DNA of 40,141 nucleotides from an uncultured Paraprevotella sp. (GCA_944321525.1 CALULQ010000034.1:1-40141); one strand, 5' to 3'. Positions 1 through 9,276 are shown, counted from the first letter of the stretch. Translations and numbers: made by a program. Notes: generated by a model not told the origin, from the letters alone.

Positions 1-534
1 GTGGAGGCCATGCCCTTCAACGTCAGCGCCGACCAGAGCACGGAAGCCGCCTACAAGGCCGGCGACCTGATGATTGGGTCCACCCTCGACGTGGCGCCCA
101 CCGAGAATGCCGTCAGCATCACGGCCCGCCACGCCCTGAGCCAGATGGCCATCACGCTCGTGCCCGGCAACGGCTTCACCCAGGAGAGCCTGGACGCCGC
201 CCAGGTGACGGTGAGCATCAATAACCTCAAAACTCATGCTTCGGTGAATCTCGCCACGGCGAGCGTCACGGCCACGGGCGAAGCCCAGACCGTGACGCCG
301 CTGCTGGCAGATGGGGCCTACAAGGCGCTCGTCGTGCCGCAGGCCGTGGCCGAAGGCGACCTCATCACCGTCAACGTCGACGGCCGCGACTTCAACCTGC
401 CCAAGGCCTTCACCTTCGAGGGAGGCAAGCGCTACCGCTTCACCGTCGTGCTGAGCAAGACCAGCAACGGCATCAACGTCAGCATCGGGCAATGGGACGA
501 CGACGGCACCGACTACGGAGGCACGGCCGAATGA
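1..534 (+). CDS. Fimbrillin family protein, C-terminal part (5' end outside window)
   Basis: The frame is open from the first base and stops at 532-534, leaving 177 residues. The GTG at position 1 is probably internal, because no signal peptide or lipobox is present and the sequence begins in mid-domain. The pattern of a short beta-rich repeat, an 'ALVVPQAV' strand and a closing 'ITVNVDGRDFNLPKAFTFEGGKRYRFTVVL'-like strand (quoted in part only) matches the second half of Mfa/fimbrillin-like proteins, and the same layout recurs in the genes at 579 and 4105. Family members are exported lipoproteins that form short fimbriae or sit on the outer surface. It ends 44 bases before the next gene and is probably co-transcribed with it. 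Assignment to the fimbrillin superfamily is likely; its role as stalk, tip or anchor cannot be told. Confidence 0.7.
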   Translation: MEAMPFNVSADQSTEAAYKAGDLMIGSTLDVAPTENAVSITARHALSQMAITLVPGNGFTQESLDAAQVTVSINNLKTHASVNLATASVTATGEAQTVTPLLADGAYKALVVPQAVAEGDLITVNVDGRDFNLPKAFTFEGGKRYRFTVVLSKTSNGINVSIGQWDDDGTDYGGTAE

Positions 535-578
535 GGGACGCACCGCATTGTTGTTCAACTTTTAAAACAAACTGAATC

Positions 579-3500
579 ATGAAAACCAACCGATTTTTAT
601 ACACCGGCATGCTCGCGGGCCTACTGGGCCTCGCGGGTTGCCAGGACGACGTGCTCAACAACGGCCAAGCCTTGGAACTGGCCGACCGCATCGTCCTCTC
701 CGGTGAAATCGACCAGCTCGCCCTGAAGCGCGTCAACGACAACGGCTTCTGCGACGGCGACGTCATGAGCGTCTACATCGTCGACTTCAACGGCAACGAA
801 CCGGGCACCCTGCAGCTCACCGGCAACCGCGGCGACAACGTGCGCCACACCTTCGACGAGACGGCATACGCATGGAACTCGGCCTACGACCTCTATTGGA
901 AAGACAAGCACACGCACATCGACGTCTACGGCTACTATCCTTTCGGTGAACCCGAAAGCATCGAGGCCTACGACTTCACCGTGCAGCGCGACCAGAACAA
1001 GGCGGGCGAGGACGGCGAGATGGGCGGCTACGAGGCCAGCGACTTCCTCTGGGGCAAAGTGGCCGACGTGGCCCCCACCGTCAGCGTCATCCGCCTGCCC
1101 ATGCAGCACCGCATGGCCAATGCCCGCGTCACTCTTGTCGAGGGTGAGGGCTTCGCCGCAGGCGAGTGGCTCGAAACGGAAAAGACCGTGCTGGCCACCA
1201 ACCTGGTGCGCGAGGCCACCATCAACCTGGCCGACGGCACGGTGACCCCGGCCGGCGACGTGGAAGAGACGGCCACCATACCCAGCCGCACCGGCGACGA
1301 ATGGCGGGCCATCGTCGTGCCGCAGACCGTGAAGGGCGGCACCACGCTCTTCAGCATCACCATAGGCGGAGTGGCCTACACCTTCACCCGGGACGAGGAC
1401 TTCACCTACGTCTCCGGCAAGATGAACAACTTCTCCATCCGCGTGGACAAGAAGGAAAGCACGGGGAAATACACCCTGACGCTCATCAGCGAAAGCATCA
1501 CGCCGTGGGAAAGCGACCTCGTGAGCCACGATGCCGACAGCCGGCAGTATATCGTCATCAACTCCACTGCCGGACACCTGAAAGACTCCATCATCGCGGC
1601 CCACAAGGACTACACGCAGGTGAAAAACTTAAAAATAACTGGGCGAATAAACACCAAGGACTTCTATTTTATGCGCGACTCCATGGATATGCTCCAGTCG
1701 CTCAATCTGAAGGACGTACGTGTCAACGGTTCCTTCGGCTATCAGCCTTGGTTCAGTGGCGATGCAAGCCGTGATGACATAGAACGTGATGATATTATTC
1801 CCCAAAGTGCCTTTGATGAAAAAAAATCGTTGCTCCGTGTTGTCTTGCCGGACACACTGACGGGTATAGGTGAGCGTGCTTTCCGGAATTGTGTAAACCT
1901 CACGGGATCGATTATTATTCCCGAAGGTGTCACCCGCATCGGCTCCAGCGCATTTCTTTGGTGTACCTCCCTTACTGGCACATTGTCTTTGCCCAGTACA
2001 CTTGAATACATCGGTGGCGGTGGTGCTGTGGACATCCACGGCGCGTTCAATGACTGCCATTTCTCTTGTGAGCTGAAGCTGCCCAACAACTTAAAATATA
2101 TCGGACATAATGCTTTCGCCGGTAATGACGGCTATTACGGCAACCTCATTCTTCCCGAAAAGCTTGAGTTCATCGGAGACGGAGCATTTGGAGGAGCCCA
2201 TAACTTAACCGGAAATCTGACAATTCCACAAGGAGTAACTTCTATTTCCCAAGGTGCGTTTTCCAATACCGGACTGAATGGTACACTCCAACTGCATGAT
2301 GGCATAACGGGCATCCAATCCGGAGCTTTCCAAGGCAGCCCACTCAAGGGCGAGTTGGTACTTCCGAAAAATCTGACCACGCTCGGAGCAAGTGCGTTTG
2401 AAGGTTGTGACTTCTCCGGCGAGTTACGACTCCCCAAAGATATTGCTTCCATAGGCAACAATGCTTTCGCCGGAAACTGGCGTCTCATGGGGACAGTGGA
2501 ATTCCCAGACGGCCTGCAGACCATTGGGTCGAACGCGTTTTCCGAATGCCGTAGCCTGGAGGGGCTGGTATTCTCTGAAAGCATAGAAAACATACAAAGC
2601 GGCGCTTTCAACAACTGTTTCGGCATCGGTGACATCGTTTGTAAAGGGGAAATGCCGGCACATGTGGAAAGCAGTGCATTCAACGGCGTGGCCAAAGACA
2701 ACTTCACGCTCGAAGTGCCCGAACCAGCCATTGCACAATACCAAGCTGCGCCGGGCTGGAACGAGTTCAAGCGCATCGCCGCCCACCACGAACTGGTGTG
2801 CCGCCCGTCGCTCGCCTGTGCCCTGAACACCGAGCACAAGCAGACGCTCATCGTGGATGCCGAAGGCGAGTGGGAAGTGCAGAGCAAACCCTCGTGGTGC
2901 GAACTGTCGCAGACCAGTGGCGGCAACAAGACCGAGGTGACGCTCACCATCAAGGCCATGGCCCAAGGCTCGGCCGACCGCACGGGCGAAATCGTGTTCA
3001 AACTGAAGGACGAGGAATACACGCACAAATGCACCGTCACGCAGTATGACTACGAATACGGCGAAGACGAATGGCTGACGCTCCAGAAGGCCACGCGCGG
3101 CAACACGGGCGGCATCAACATCGTCATCCTCGGCGACGGCTACGACGCGAAGAACATCTCCGACGGCGACTATCTGGCCAACATCCAGCAGGAAGTGGAA
3201 TACTTCTTCGGCATCGAGCCTTACACGACCTACCGCGACTACTTCAACGTCTACACGGCCTTCCCGCTCTCCACCGAAACGGGCGTGGGCACGGTGAACA
3301 CCATCCGCTACAACCGCTTCAACACCACCTACACCGGCGGCGTGGGCCTGCGGGCGGACTATGACGAAATCTTCGACTACTCCCTGAACGCCCCCACCGT
3401 GACGGAACAGAACCTGAACCAGACGCTCATCATCATCGTGCCCAACAGCACCGACTACGGCGGCATCTGCCAGATGTGGGAGGACGGTTCGGCCATCGCC

Positions 3501-4067
3501 TTCTGCCCGCAAAGCACCTACGGCTACCCGCTCGACTCGCGCGGCGTCATCCAGCACGAGGCCGGCGGACACGGTTTCGGCAAGCTGGGCGACGAGTACA
3601 TCTACCACAACGAGTTTATTGACTTCTGCGGGTGTTCCTGTTGCGGGCATGTGGATGCCATCAACTGGGCGAAAGGCTTGGGCTGGTACGACAACCTGTC
3701 GCTCACGGGCAAGATGCACGAGGTGCCGTGGAGCCACCTCATCTTCGACGACCGCTACAGCGACATCGTGGACATCTTCGAAGGCGGCTTCATGCACAAC
3801 CGCGGCGTGTTCCGCTCGGAGCAGAACTCCTGCATGAACAACGACATTCCGTATTACAGCACCATCAGCCGCGAGAGCATCGTGAAGCGCATCAAGCGCT
3901 ATGCCGGCGAGACCTACTCCTTCGAGGAGTTCGTGGCCAACGACAAGCGCGATGCCGGCGCCGTGACGCGCAGCGCGGACACCTACGTGGACAGCCGCAC
4001 CCTGCACGGCTTCCAGATGCCGCCGAAGATTCACAAGGGCAGCCCGCTGCAACGGAACAGACGGTAA
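579..4067 (+). CDS. Multidomain surface lipoprotein: fimbrillin-like + BspA LRR + BACON + M64 metallopeptidase
   Basis: A 1162-residue lipoprotein. The signal peptide ends in the lipobox LAGC (Cys21), so export and lipidation are expected. Residues about 25-300 resemble fimbrillins, including a 'GYEASDFL' motif shared with the gene at 4105. Residues about 400-735 are BspA-type leucine-rich repeats of the 'IPEGVTRIGSSAF' kind. Residues about 740-823 look like a BACON domain ('WCELSQTSGG', ending 'VTQYD'). The rest is a peptidase of family M64 (IgA-peptidase type) with HEAGGHGFGKLGDEY at residues 993-1007, giving the zinc ligands His993 and His998, the catalytic Glu994 and the family's DEY. The M64 fold and motif are strong; adhesive or proteolytic targets are not known. 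Base composition drops sharply in the LRR section. A cysteine cluster CGCSCCGH (1017-1024) follows the zinc motif. The ATG at 579 is chosen because it directly opens the signal peptide. Confidence 0.85.
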   Translation: MKTNRFLYTGMLAGLLGLAGCQDDVLNNGQALELADRIVLSGEIDQLALKRVNDNGFCDGDVMSVYIVDFNGNEPGTLQLTGNRGDNVRHTFDETAYAWNSAYDLYWKDKHTHIDVYGYYPFGEPESIEAYDFTVQRDQNKAGEDGEMGGYEASDFLWGKVADVAPTVSVIRLPMQHRMANARVTLVEGEGFAAGEWLETEKTVLATNLVREATINLADGTVTPAGDVEETATIPSRTGDEWRAIVVPQTVKGGTTLFSITIGGVAYTFTRDEDFTYVSGKMNNFSIRVDKKESTGKYTLTLISESITPWESDLVSHDADSRQYIVINSTAGHLKDSIIAAHKDYTQVKNLKITGRINTKDFYFMRDSMDMLQSLNLKDVRVNGSFGYQPWFSGDASRDDIERDDIIPQSAFDEKKSLLRVVLPDTLTGIGERAFRNCVNLTGSIIIPEGVTRIGSSAFLWCTSLTGTLSLPSTLEYIGGGGAVDIHGAFNDCHFSCELKLPNNLKYIGHNAFAGNDGYYGNLILPEKLEFIGDGAFGGAHNLTGNLTIPQGVTSISQGAFSNTGLNGTLQLHDGITGIQSGAFQGSPLKGELVLPKNLTTLGASAFEGCDFSGELRLPKDIASIGNNAFAGNWRLMGTVEFPDGLQTIGSNAFSECRSLEGLVFSESIENIQSGAFNNCFGIGDIVCKGEMPAHVESSAFNGVAKDNFTLEVPEPAIAQYQAAPGWNEFKRIAAHHELVCRPSLACALNTEHKQTLIVDAEGEWEVQSKPSWCELSQTSGGNKTEVTLTIKAMAQGSADRTGEIVFKLKDEEYTHKCTVTQYDYEYGEDEWLTLQKATRGNTGGINIVILGDGYDAKNISDGDYLANIQQEVEYFFGIEPYTTYRDYFNVYTAFPLSTETGVGTVNTIRYNRFNTTYTGGVGLRADYDEIFDYSLNAPTVTEQNLNQTLIIIVPNSTDYGGICQMWEDGSAIAFCPQSTYGYPLDSRGVIQHEAGGHGFGKLGDEYIYHNEFIDFCGCSCCGHVDAINWAKGLGWYDNLSLTGKMHEVPWSHLIFDDRYSDIVDIFEGGFMHNRGVFRSEQNSCMNNDIPYYSTISRESIVKRIKRYAGETYSFEEFVANDKRDAGAVTRSADTYVDSRTLHGFQMPPKIHKGSPLQRNRR

Positions 4068-4104
4068 GGAAAGAAACAGTTTAACGTAATTAAAAAAGCA
4101 AATT

Positions 4105-5007
4105 ATGAAGAAAGATCTAATAAAATCCGTAATTTTGGCGTTGCTAAGCCTGTGGGTCTGGTCATGCACCCACGAGGAGGCCGTCGCGCCGGAAGCCGAA
4201 GCACCGGCCGATGTCCGGCACACGCCCATGACCTTCGCCGTGGTCCATCCGGCGCAACGCGTGCGGGTGGTGAACGATGCCTTCGAGGACGGCGACCAAG
4301 TGGGCGTGTTCGTCCACGCCACAGACACGCCGTTGGAAATCGGCGGCAACCTGGTGAACAACGAGGCCCTGACGTGCAACGGAGGGAACTGGACCGCCTC
4401 GCGCCCCCTCTACTGGGACAAAGGCACGTTCAACGCCTGCGCCTACTATCCTTATGTGCGATCCGTCGGCTCCATCGAAGACCTGCCCTTCAGCATCAGC
4501 ACCGACCAGCAGGCCGATGCAGGCAACGGCATGGACGGCTATGAGGCCAGCGACTTCCTCTACGCCCGCACCGAAGGGGTGAGCGCGTCGGACAGTCCCG
4601 TCAGACTGACCTTCGGCCACATCATGAGCAAGCTCACCGTGCGCCTCATCAAAGGGGAAGACTTCGAGGGCGACATGCCCACCGACGCCGAAGTGTACGT
4701 GCACAACACCGTGCCCTCGGCCACCATCGACCTCAATGCCGGCGTGGCCACGCGCTACGTGCGCGGCACCAACGCCACCATCCGGGCGCGGCAGGAGAGC
4801 GACTTCATCTTCTCGGCCATCGTCGTGCCACAGCGCGTGGACAACCGCGTGCCGCTCGTGGAGGTCATCATGAAGGGCGTGTCCTACGTGTTCGAGAGCC
4901 GCTTCCAGTTCAAGCCCGGGGTGGAACACCTCGTGAACATGGTGATATCCGACAATCCGGACCAGGTGAAGATAGAAATCGGAGGAGAGATACAAGACTG
5001 GCAATAA
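4105..5007 (+). CDS. Fimbrillin family lipoprotein
   Basis: A 300-residue protein with a lipoprotein signal ending in VWSC (Cys21). It has the typical fimbrillin-like plan: 'MTFAVVHPAQ', a dimension line 'FEDGDQVGVFVH', 'ASRPLYWDKGTFNACAYYP', the 'GYEASDFLYA' segment, then a second beta domain with 'IVVPQRVDNRVPLVEV' and a final 'INLQDWQ'-like strand. The 'GYEASDFL' block is almost the same as in the preceding peptidase-fusion gene, so the two arose from related modules. Members are transported as lipoproteins and may be assembled into surface fibres after protease processing, though no clear Arg cleavage site was assigned. It lies 37 bases after the M64 fusion gene and 6 bases before the next, consistent with one operon. 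The family call is firm; the structural position in a fibre is unknown. Confidence 0.8.
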   Translation: MKKDLIKSVILALLSLWVWSCTHEEAVAPEAEAPADVRHTPMTFAVVHPAQRVRVVNDAFEDGDQVGVFVHATDTPLEIGGNLVNNEALTCNGGNWTASRPLYWDKGTFNACAYYPYVRSVGSIEDLPFSISTDQQADAGNGMDGYEASDFLYARTEGVSASDSPVRLTFGHIMSKLTVRLIKGEDFEGDMPTDAEVYVHNTVPSATIDLNAGVATRYVRGTNATIRARQESDFIFSAIVVPQRVDNRVPLVEVIMKGVSYVFESRFQFKPGVEHLVNMVISDNPDQVKIEIGGEIQDWQ

Positions 5008-5013
5008 CGTGAT

Positions 5014-6048
5014 ATGATCAAAACGGCAATCTACGTCTTATCGGCCCTGGCGCTGATACTTGGGGGCGTGGCGGCAGCTCTGTGGCTGGCGCCCGCCCCC
5101 GACAGCGCTCTGTACCGCGACACGGGGTTCGGGCTCCACGAGGGGCGCGAACTGGTGAAGCGCACCGACCGGCAGGGCCGGACGCACTACGTGGTGCGCG
5201 ACGAAGAGGGCCGCCAGTTGTTCCGCGTCCCCGTGCGCGACTGCCTGCTCGACGTGCGCTTCCGCGACGGGGAACTGCGCTTCCGCGAGAACGCCACGGG
5301 CCGCACCGGCAGCATCGACCGGAACGGCATCGTGACCTTCCACACGGAACGAACGCCGGCCAGCCACGAGGAGGAAGTCCGCCAGCGCGCCGACATCCGT
5401 CCCGAAGCAGCCCCCGCCCCGCCCTCGCGGACAAGCACGGCCGCGAACTGGACGGAAAAACGGCCACAGGCAACAGACCGCGACGCTCTGCGCGACATCG
5501 CCGAAGGCAACCCCTTCTACCGCGAAGCCAAGAAGGTGGCGGAAGGCAAGCTGGACGAGAAAGACGCCGAGCGGAGGCGCGTCATCCTGAACTACTGCGA
5601 GCACTTCCGCACGGCCTACACCACGAAGGACATCGACTTCCTGCGGCAAGTCTTCAGCGAGCAGGCCCTCATCGTCGTGGGCCACGTGGTGAAACCCGCG
5701 CCGGAAGGCGCAAGCGGATTCGTGGCCGACGGACGCGTGGAATACTATCTGCGCACGAAAGGCGAATACCTGGAGCGGCTCTCGCGGGCCTTCGCCGCCA
5801 ACAGAAAAATCGACGTGCAGTTCTCCGACTTCCGCATCCTGCGCCATCCCACGATGGACGGCATCTACGGCGTCAGCCTGCGCCAGCGCTACCATAGCGA
5901 CCGCTATGCCGACGACGGCTGGCTCTTCCTCCTCTGGGACTTCCGCGACGAGGCCATGCCGCTCATCCACGTGCGGACATGGCAACCGGCCGACGCTGTG
6001 CGCGATGCCGATGACGTGATAACCATCAGCGACTTTAACCTGAAATGA
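5014..6048 (+). CDS. Membrane-anchored protein with NTF2-like C-terminal domain, function unknown
   Basis: A 344-residue protein. Residues about 4-26 form one hydrophobic segment without a lipobox, so it is either an N-terminal anchor or an uncleaved signal. Residues about 30-115 are a charged region with short antiparallel motifs such as 'RTGSIDRNGIVTFHTE'. A proline- and alanine-rich linker follows near 125-150. The C-terminal part from about residue 185 ('ILNYCEHFRTAYTTKDIDFLRQVFSEQALIV', shown only in part) has the helix-plus-cone pattern of NTF2-like domains, which are fold relatives with many roles; no catalytic residues can be assigned. It starts 6 bases after the fimbrillin stop and overlaps the next gene by 4 bases, so it belongs to the surface operon. 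The NTF2-like assignment is inference from pattern only. Confidence 0.6.
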   Translation: MIKTAIYVLSALALILGGVAAALWLAPAPDSALYRDTGFGLHEGRELVKRTDRQGRTHYVVRDEEGRQLFRVPVRDCLLDVRFRDGELRFRENATGRTGSIDRNGIVTFHTERTPASHEEEVRQRADIRPEAAPAPPSRTSTAANWTEKRPQATDRDALRDIAEGNPFYREAKKVAEGKLDEKDAERRRVILNYCEHFRTAYTTKDIDFLRQVFSEQALIVVGHVVKPAPEGASGFVADGRVEYYLRTKGEYLERLSRAFAANRKIDVQFSDFRILRHPTMDGIYGVSLRQRYHSDRYADDGWLFLLWDFRDEAMPLIHVRTWQPADAVRDADDVITISDFNLK

Positions 6049-7067
6049 GCATGCGACAAACATTGGCCATAATATGCCTGGCAGCCTTGTGGGCCACGAC
6101 GGTCCCGGCGGACGCCACGGGCCTGCGCCACCGGAGCACCCCCGCCCCGGAGGCCGTGCAGGGCGACTCCGCACAGGTGGGCTTCAAAGTGTCCGGGTTC
6201 AGGGTCCTGCCCAACGACGTCAGCGCGTTCATCACTCCCGTGCGCGACCTCAACGGCGATGCCTGCGCCTTGGTGAAGGTGGTGGCTCCGCCCGAGTTTG
6301 CCTTCTCCTCCCCGTTGGGCATCGTGAAGCGGCAGAACGAGGTGGGCGAAATCTGGCTCTATCTGCCACGCCGCACCAAACTGCTGACCATCAAGCACCC
6401 TCAATGGGGCGTGCTGAGGGACTACCGCTTTGCCCAACCGCTCGAAAGCCGCATGGTCTACGAGCTGAAAATAGAAGTGCCACGACCGGAACCGGCGCTC
6501 AGGCGGGACACCGTCTTCTTCACCCAGACCGTGACCGACACGGTGGTGGTGAGCAAAGCCCGTCCACGCCTGCCACTGAACGCACACACGCTGCTCACCG
6601 CGGCGTTCCACGACCGCGGTCCCTCGTGGGGCGTAATGTTCAGCCTGCTCAAGCGACACGGCTTCTTTGTCCACGGGCAAAGCGACTTCCGCCGCATCGG
6701 GACGACCGTAGCGACCTGCGACGAGGAAGGCTTCCTGCCGGGAAGCCGCATCAAGCCTTATTACACCGGAGCCACGCGCCGCGCCAGCTATGCCGTGACG
6801 GCCGGCGTTGTCCACCGGCTGTGGCCTTGGCTCAACCTGTTCTACGGCGTCGGTTACGGGCGCTCGTCCGTGGCATGGCAACTGGCCGACAGCGAAGGCG
6901 GCGGCTACGCCCTGAACGAAGGACGCTCGCACAAGGGCATGGCGGCAGAAGCCGGACTGATGCTCTCCATCCGGCGCGTCAGCCTGTCCGTCTCGGCCCT
7001 GACGGTAGCAGGCCGGCAATGGCAAGCCGGCATCGGCATAGGCGTGAAACTATGGAAAAAGGAATAA
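6045..7067 (+). CDS. Exported protein, probable outer-membrane beta-barrel tail, function unknown
   Basis: A 340-residue protein with an N-terminal signal peptide (cleavage near ATTVPADA, residues 17-24). The N-terminal domain carries 'SAFITPVRDLNGDACALVKVVAP', a pattern common to conserved Bacteroidetes envelope proteins in which a small beta domain precedes a barrel. The C-terminal part, from about residue 185, has alternating polar and aromatic strands ('YAVTAGVVHRLWPWLNLFYGVGYG', shown in part) and ends in short strands finishing with '...GVKLWKKE', as expected for a small barrel or a membrane-proximal beta sandwich. It overlaps the previous gene at an ATGA and ends 4 bases before the next, so translation may be coupled. 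I cannot name a function. It may anchor or display the neighbouring lipoproteins, which is inference from context. Confidence 0.6.
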   Translation: MSMRQTLAIICLAALWATTVPADATGLRHRSTPAPEAVQGDSAQVGFKVSGFRVLPNDVSAFITPVRDLNGDACALVKVVAPPEFAFSSPLGIVKRQNEVGEIWLYLPRRTKLLTIKHPQWGVLRDYRFAQPLESRMVYELKIEVPRPEPALRRDTVFFTQTVTDTVVVSKARPRLPLNAHTLLTAAFHDRGPSWGVMFSLLKRHGFFVHGQSDFRRIGTTVATCDEEGFLPGSRIKPYYTGATRRASYAVTAGVVHRLWPWLNLFYGVGYGRSSVAWQLADSEGGGYALNEGRSHKGMAAEAGLMLSIRRVSLSVSALTVAGRQWQAGIGIGVKLWKKE

Positions 7068-7071
7068 GGCT

Positions 7072-9276
7072 ATGCGAAAGATTACCACGATATTCACCGT
7101 TGCCCTCGTGCTGACGGCCTGCAGCGAGCAAGACAGGCCCGACAACTTCGAACCCCTGCTATACGCAGAGGATGCCGAGAACGTCACACGCAAAGAAGCC
7201 ACCGTCAACGGGCGCATCGTCGTGCTCGGCAACACTCCCCTTCCGGAACTGACCTTCATCTATGGCACGGGAACAGACATGACCCTTTCTTCATCGGCCG
7301 TGACGCCGGACGCCGACGGACACGTGCAGGCCCGGTTGACCGGCCTGAAAGGCGGCACCCACTACCGTTTCTGCCTGCAGGGCAACAACGGGCGGGTGAT
7401 TCTGACCAGCGACACCTTGGCCTTCACCACCCTGCCCAACGAAAAGCCCACGCTCTACGTCGACACGGCTACCGACGTCACGCGCAGCGAAGCCACCCTC
7501 GCGGGCGGCGTCGTGAAAGAAGAAGACACTCCCACGCCGGAACTGGAATTCGTCTATTCCGCGCAAGGCGACGCACAGCCCGTCCGCCAAGCCGTGGAAG
7601 CCGACGACGAAGGCCGCGTGTCGCTGCGGCTCACCGGCCTGGAAATGGGCACGTCGTACAGCTTCTGCCTGCAAGGCCACACCGGAGACTCCATCCTGAG
7701 CAGCGACACCCTGACCTTCACCACCCAGCCCGAAGACATCCCGCAACTCCACATCGACGAAGCCACCAACGTCACGCGTCATGAAGCCACCCTTGCCGGC
7801 AAAGTGACGAAAGAAGAAGACACCCCCATGCCGGAACTGGAATTCGTCTACTCCACGCAAGGCGACGCACAACCCGTCCGCCAATCCGTGGAAGCCGACG
7901 GCGAAGGCCGCGTGTCGCTGCAGCTCACCGGCCTGAAGTCCGGCACGTCGTACAGCTTCTGCCTGCAAGGCCACGCCGGAGACTCCATCCTGAGCAGCGA
8001 CACCCTGACCTTCGCCACCCAGCCCGACGAGCCCCCCACCGTGGGCCATCCGGCCTTGGTAAGCCTCGGCCCGGCAAGCGCCATCGTGAGCTATGAAATC
8101 CTGAGCGAAGGAAGCGAAAAACTGACGGAAACGGGATGCTACGTCCGGCAGCTCCCCTCGGGGCATACCACGAAGATGACGGCTGCGGCCACCACGGGCA
8201 TCTGCCAACTGCACATCGGCGGACTTGAATGCAACTCCACTTACCAGATACAACCCTACGCCGCCAGCCCGGTGGGCGAAGCGAAGGGCGGGACGCTGGA
8301 AATCACCACCACCGACGCCGTGACGTGGGACGAACCCGGCGGACTGTCGGCCCTGATGGGAGAAGACCTGTACCGCTTCACTTCACTGTCGTTCGCCGGA
8401 CCAATGAACGGCGACGACCTGCGCCTGCTGCGGCAGATGATGGGGCGGAATGCCGACGGCTCTGCCACCGGCGGGCAACTGTCGCACGTGAACCTTGCCG
8501 ACGCCGACATCGTGAGCGGCGGCGGGAGTTACGACAACTCGCGCTACTCGCAGGACCATGTCGTGGGACAAGGGCTGTTTGCCGGTTGCGACAGGCTCGA
8601 GGAAGTGGTGCTGCCCTACTCGACCACGACGGTGGAGAAAGACGCCTTCCTCGATTGCGGTTCGCTCGTCCGGCTCACCCTGCCCGCCTACACGGAAGAG
8701 GTCGTCCCCTCGGACGGATGCACCCGCTTGGCTGAAATCAACATCCCGACAACCAACACGCACTACCGCAGCATCGACGGCGTACTGTTCGATGCCGCCG
8801 GGTCGGAAATCACATGGTTCCCGATGGGAAAGAGCGGCGACTACGTGCTGCCCTCCTCGATAACGAGCATCGGCGACTACGCCTTCCGCAACTGCCGGCT
8901 CACGAAAATCACCTTGCCCGAAGGCTTCAAGGAACTGGGACAAGGCGCGTTCTGCGGCAGCAGCCTGGAGGAAGTGGTCGCCCCGTCCACGCTCCGCACC
9001 GTCCCCACCGCCGCCTTCCAGGCCTGTTCCCGGCTGAAAACCGTGCGGCTCGGCAGCGGCACGGAACTCATTTCGGACTACGCCTTCGACGGTTGCCCGC
9101 TGGAACACCTCTACATCGAAGCCCCCTATCCGCCGTTGTGCAACCCGGACGCCTTCACCACATCGCAGGCCGACTTGTTCTCCACCTGCGTGCTGCACGT
9201 CCCGGCCAATCGGGTCAACATGTATAAGGCCGACCCGGAATGGGGGCAATTTGAAAACATAACAGGAATAGAATGA
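7072..9276 (+). CDS. Surface lipoprotein with three 98-residue Fn3-like repeats and BspA-type LRRs
   Basis: A 734-residue lipoprotein whose lipobox is LTAC (Cys17). Residues about 26-319 are three consecutive units of exactly 98 codons, each with 'NVTR.EAT', '..PELEFVYS' and '..Y.FCLQG..G.ILSSDTLTF', which reads as a fibronectin-type beta sandwich. A fourth, diverged domain of the same type follows (about 320-420). Residues about 425-734 have BspA/LRR_5 repeats ('SITSIGDYAFRNC', 'FKELGQGAFCG') and end in the 'LHVPANRVNMYKADPEWGQF' segment usual for that family. The plan, an exported stalk of beta domains with an LRR ligand-binding tip, suggests adhesion. It starts 4 bases after the preceding gene and overlaps the next at an ATGA, so it is within the same operon. 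Confidence 0.8.
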   Translation: MRKITTIFTVALVLTACSEQDRPDNFEPLLYAEDAENVTRKEATVNGRIVVLGNTPLPELTFIYGTGTDMTLSSSAVTPDADGHVQARLTGLKGGTHYRFCLQGNNGRVILTSDTLAFTTLPNEKPTLYVDTATDVTRSEATLAGGVVKEEDTPTPELEFVYSAQGDAQPVRQAVEADDEGRVSLRLTGLEMGTSYSFCLQGHTGDSILSSDTLTFTTQPEDIPQLHIDEATNVTRHEATLAGKVTKEEDTPMPELEFVYSTQGDAQPVRQSVEADGEGRVSLQLTGLKSGTSYSFCLQGHAGDSILSSDTLTFATQPDEPPTVGHPALVSLGPASAIVSYEILSEGSEKLTETGCYVRQLPSGHTTKMTAAATTGICQLHIGGLECNSTYQIQPYAASPVGEAKGGTLEITTTDAVTWDEPGGLSALMGEDLYRFTSLSFAGPMNGDDLRLLRQMMGRNADGSATGGQLSHVNLADADIVSGGGSYDNSRYSQDHVVGQGLFAGCDRLEEVVLPYSTTTVEKDAFLDCGSLVRLTLPAYTEEVVPSDGCTRLAEINIPTTNTHYRSIDGVLFDAAGSEITWFPMGKSGDYVLPSSITSIGDYAFRNCRLTKITLPEGFKELGQGAFCGSSLEEVVAPSTLRTVPTAAFQACSRLKTVRLGSGTELISDYAFDGCPLEHLYIEAPYPPLCNPDAFTTSQADLFSTCVLHVPANRVNMYKADPEWGQFENITGIE
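7147..8028 (+). repeat. Three in-frame 294-bp tandem repeats
   Basis: Units run 7147-7440, 7441-7734 and 7735-8028. The second and third are nearly identical at DNA level (the block 'ccggaactggaattcgtcta' starts at 7537 and again at 7831, exactly 294 bases apart). The first unit has the same length and key residues but has diverged. Similarity this high between units two and three points to a recent duplication or ongoing gene conversion, so copy number may vary between strains. Confidence 0.9.

Noticed and set aside
2424..4379. A 651-codon minus-strand open frame across the M64 region
   Set aside because: It covers two genes and an intergenic gap, has alternating low-complexity composition and no family match; the + strand has the clear zinc motif.
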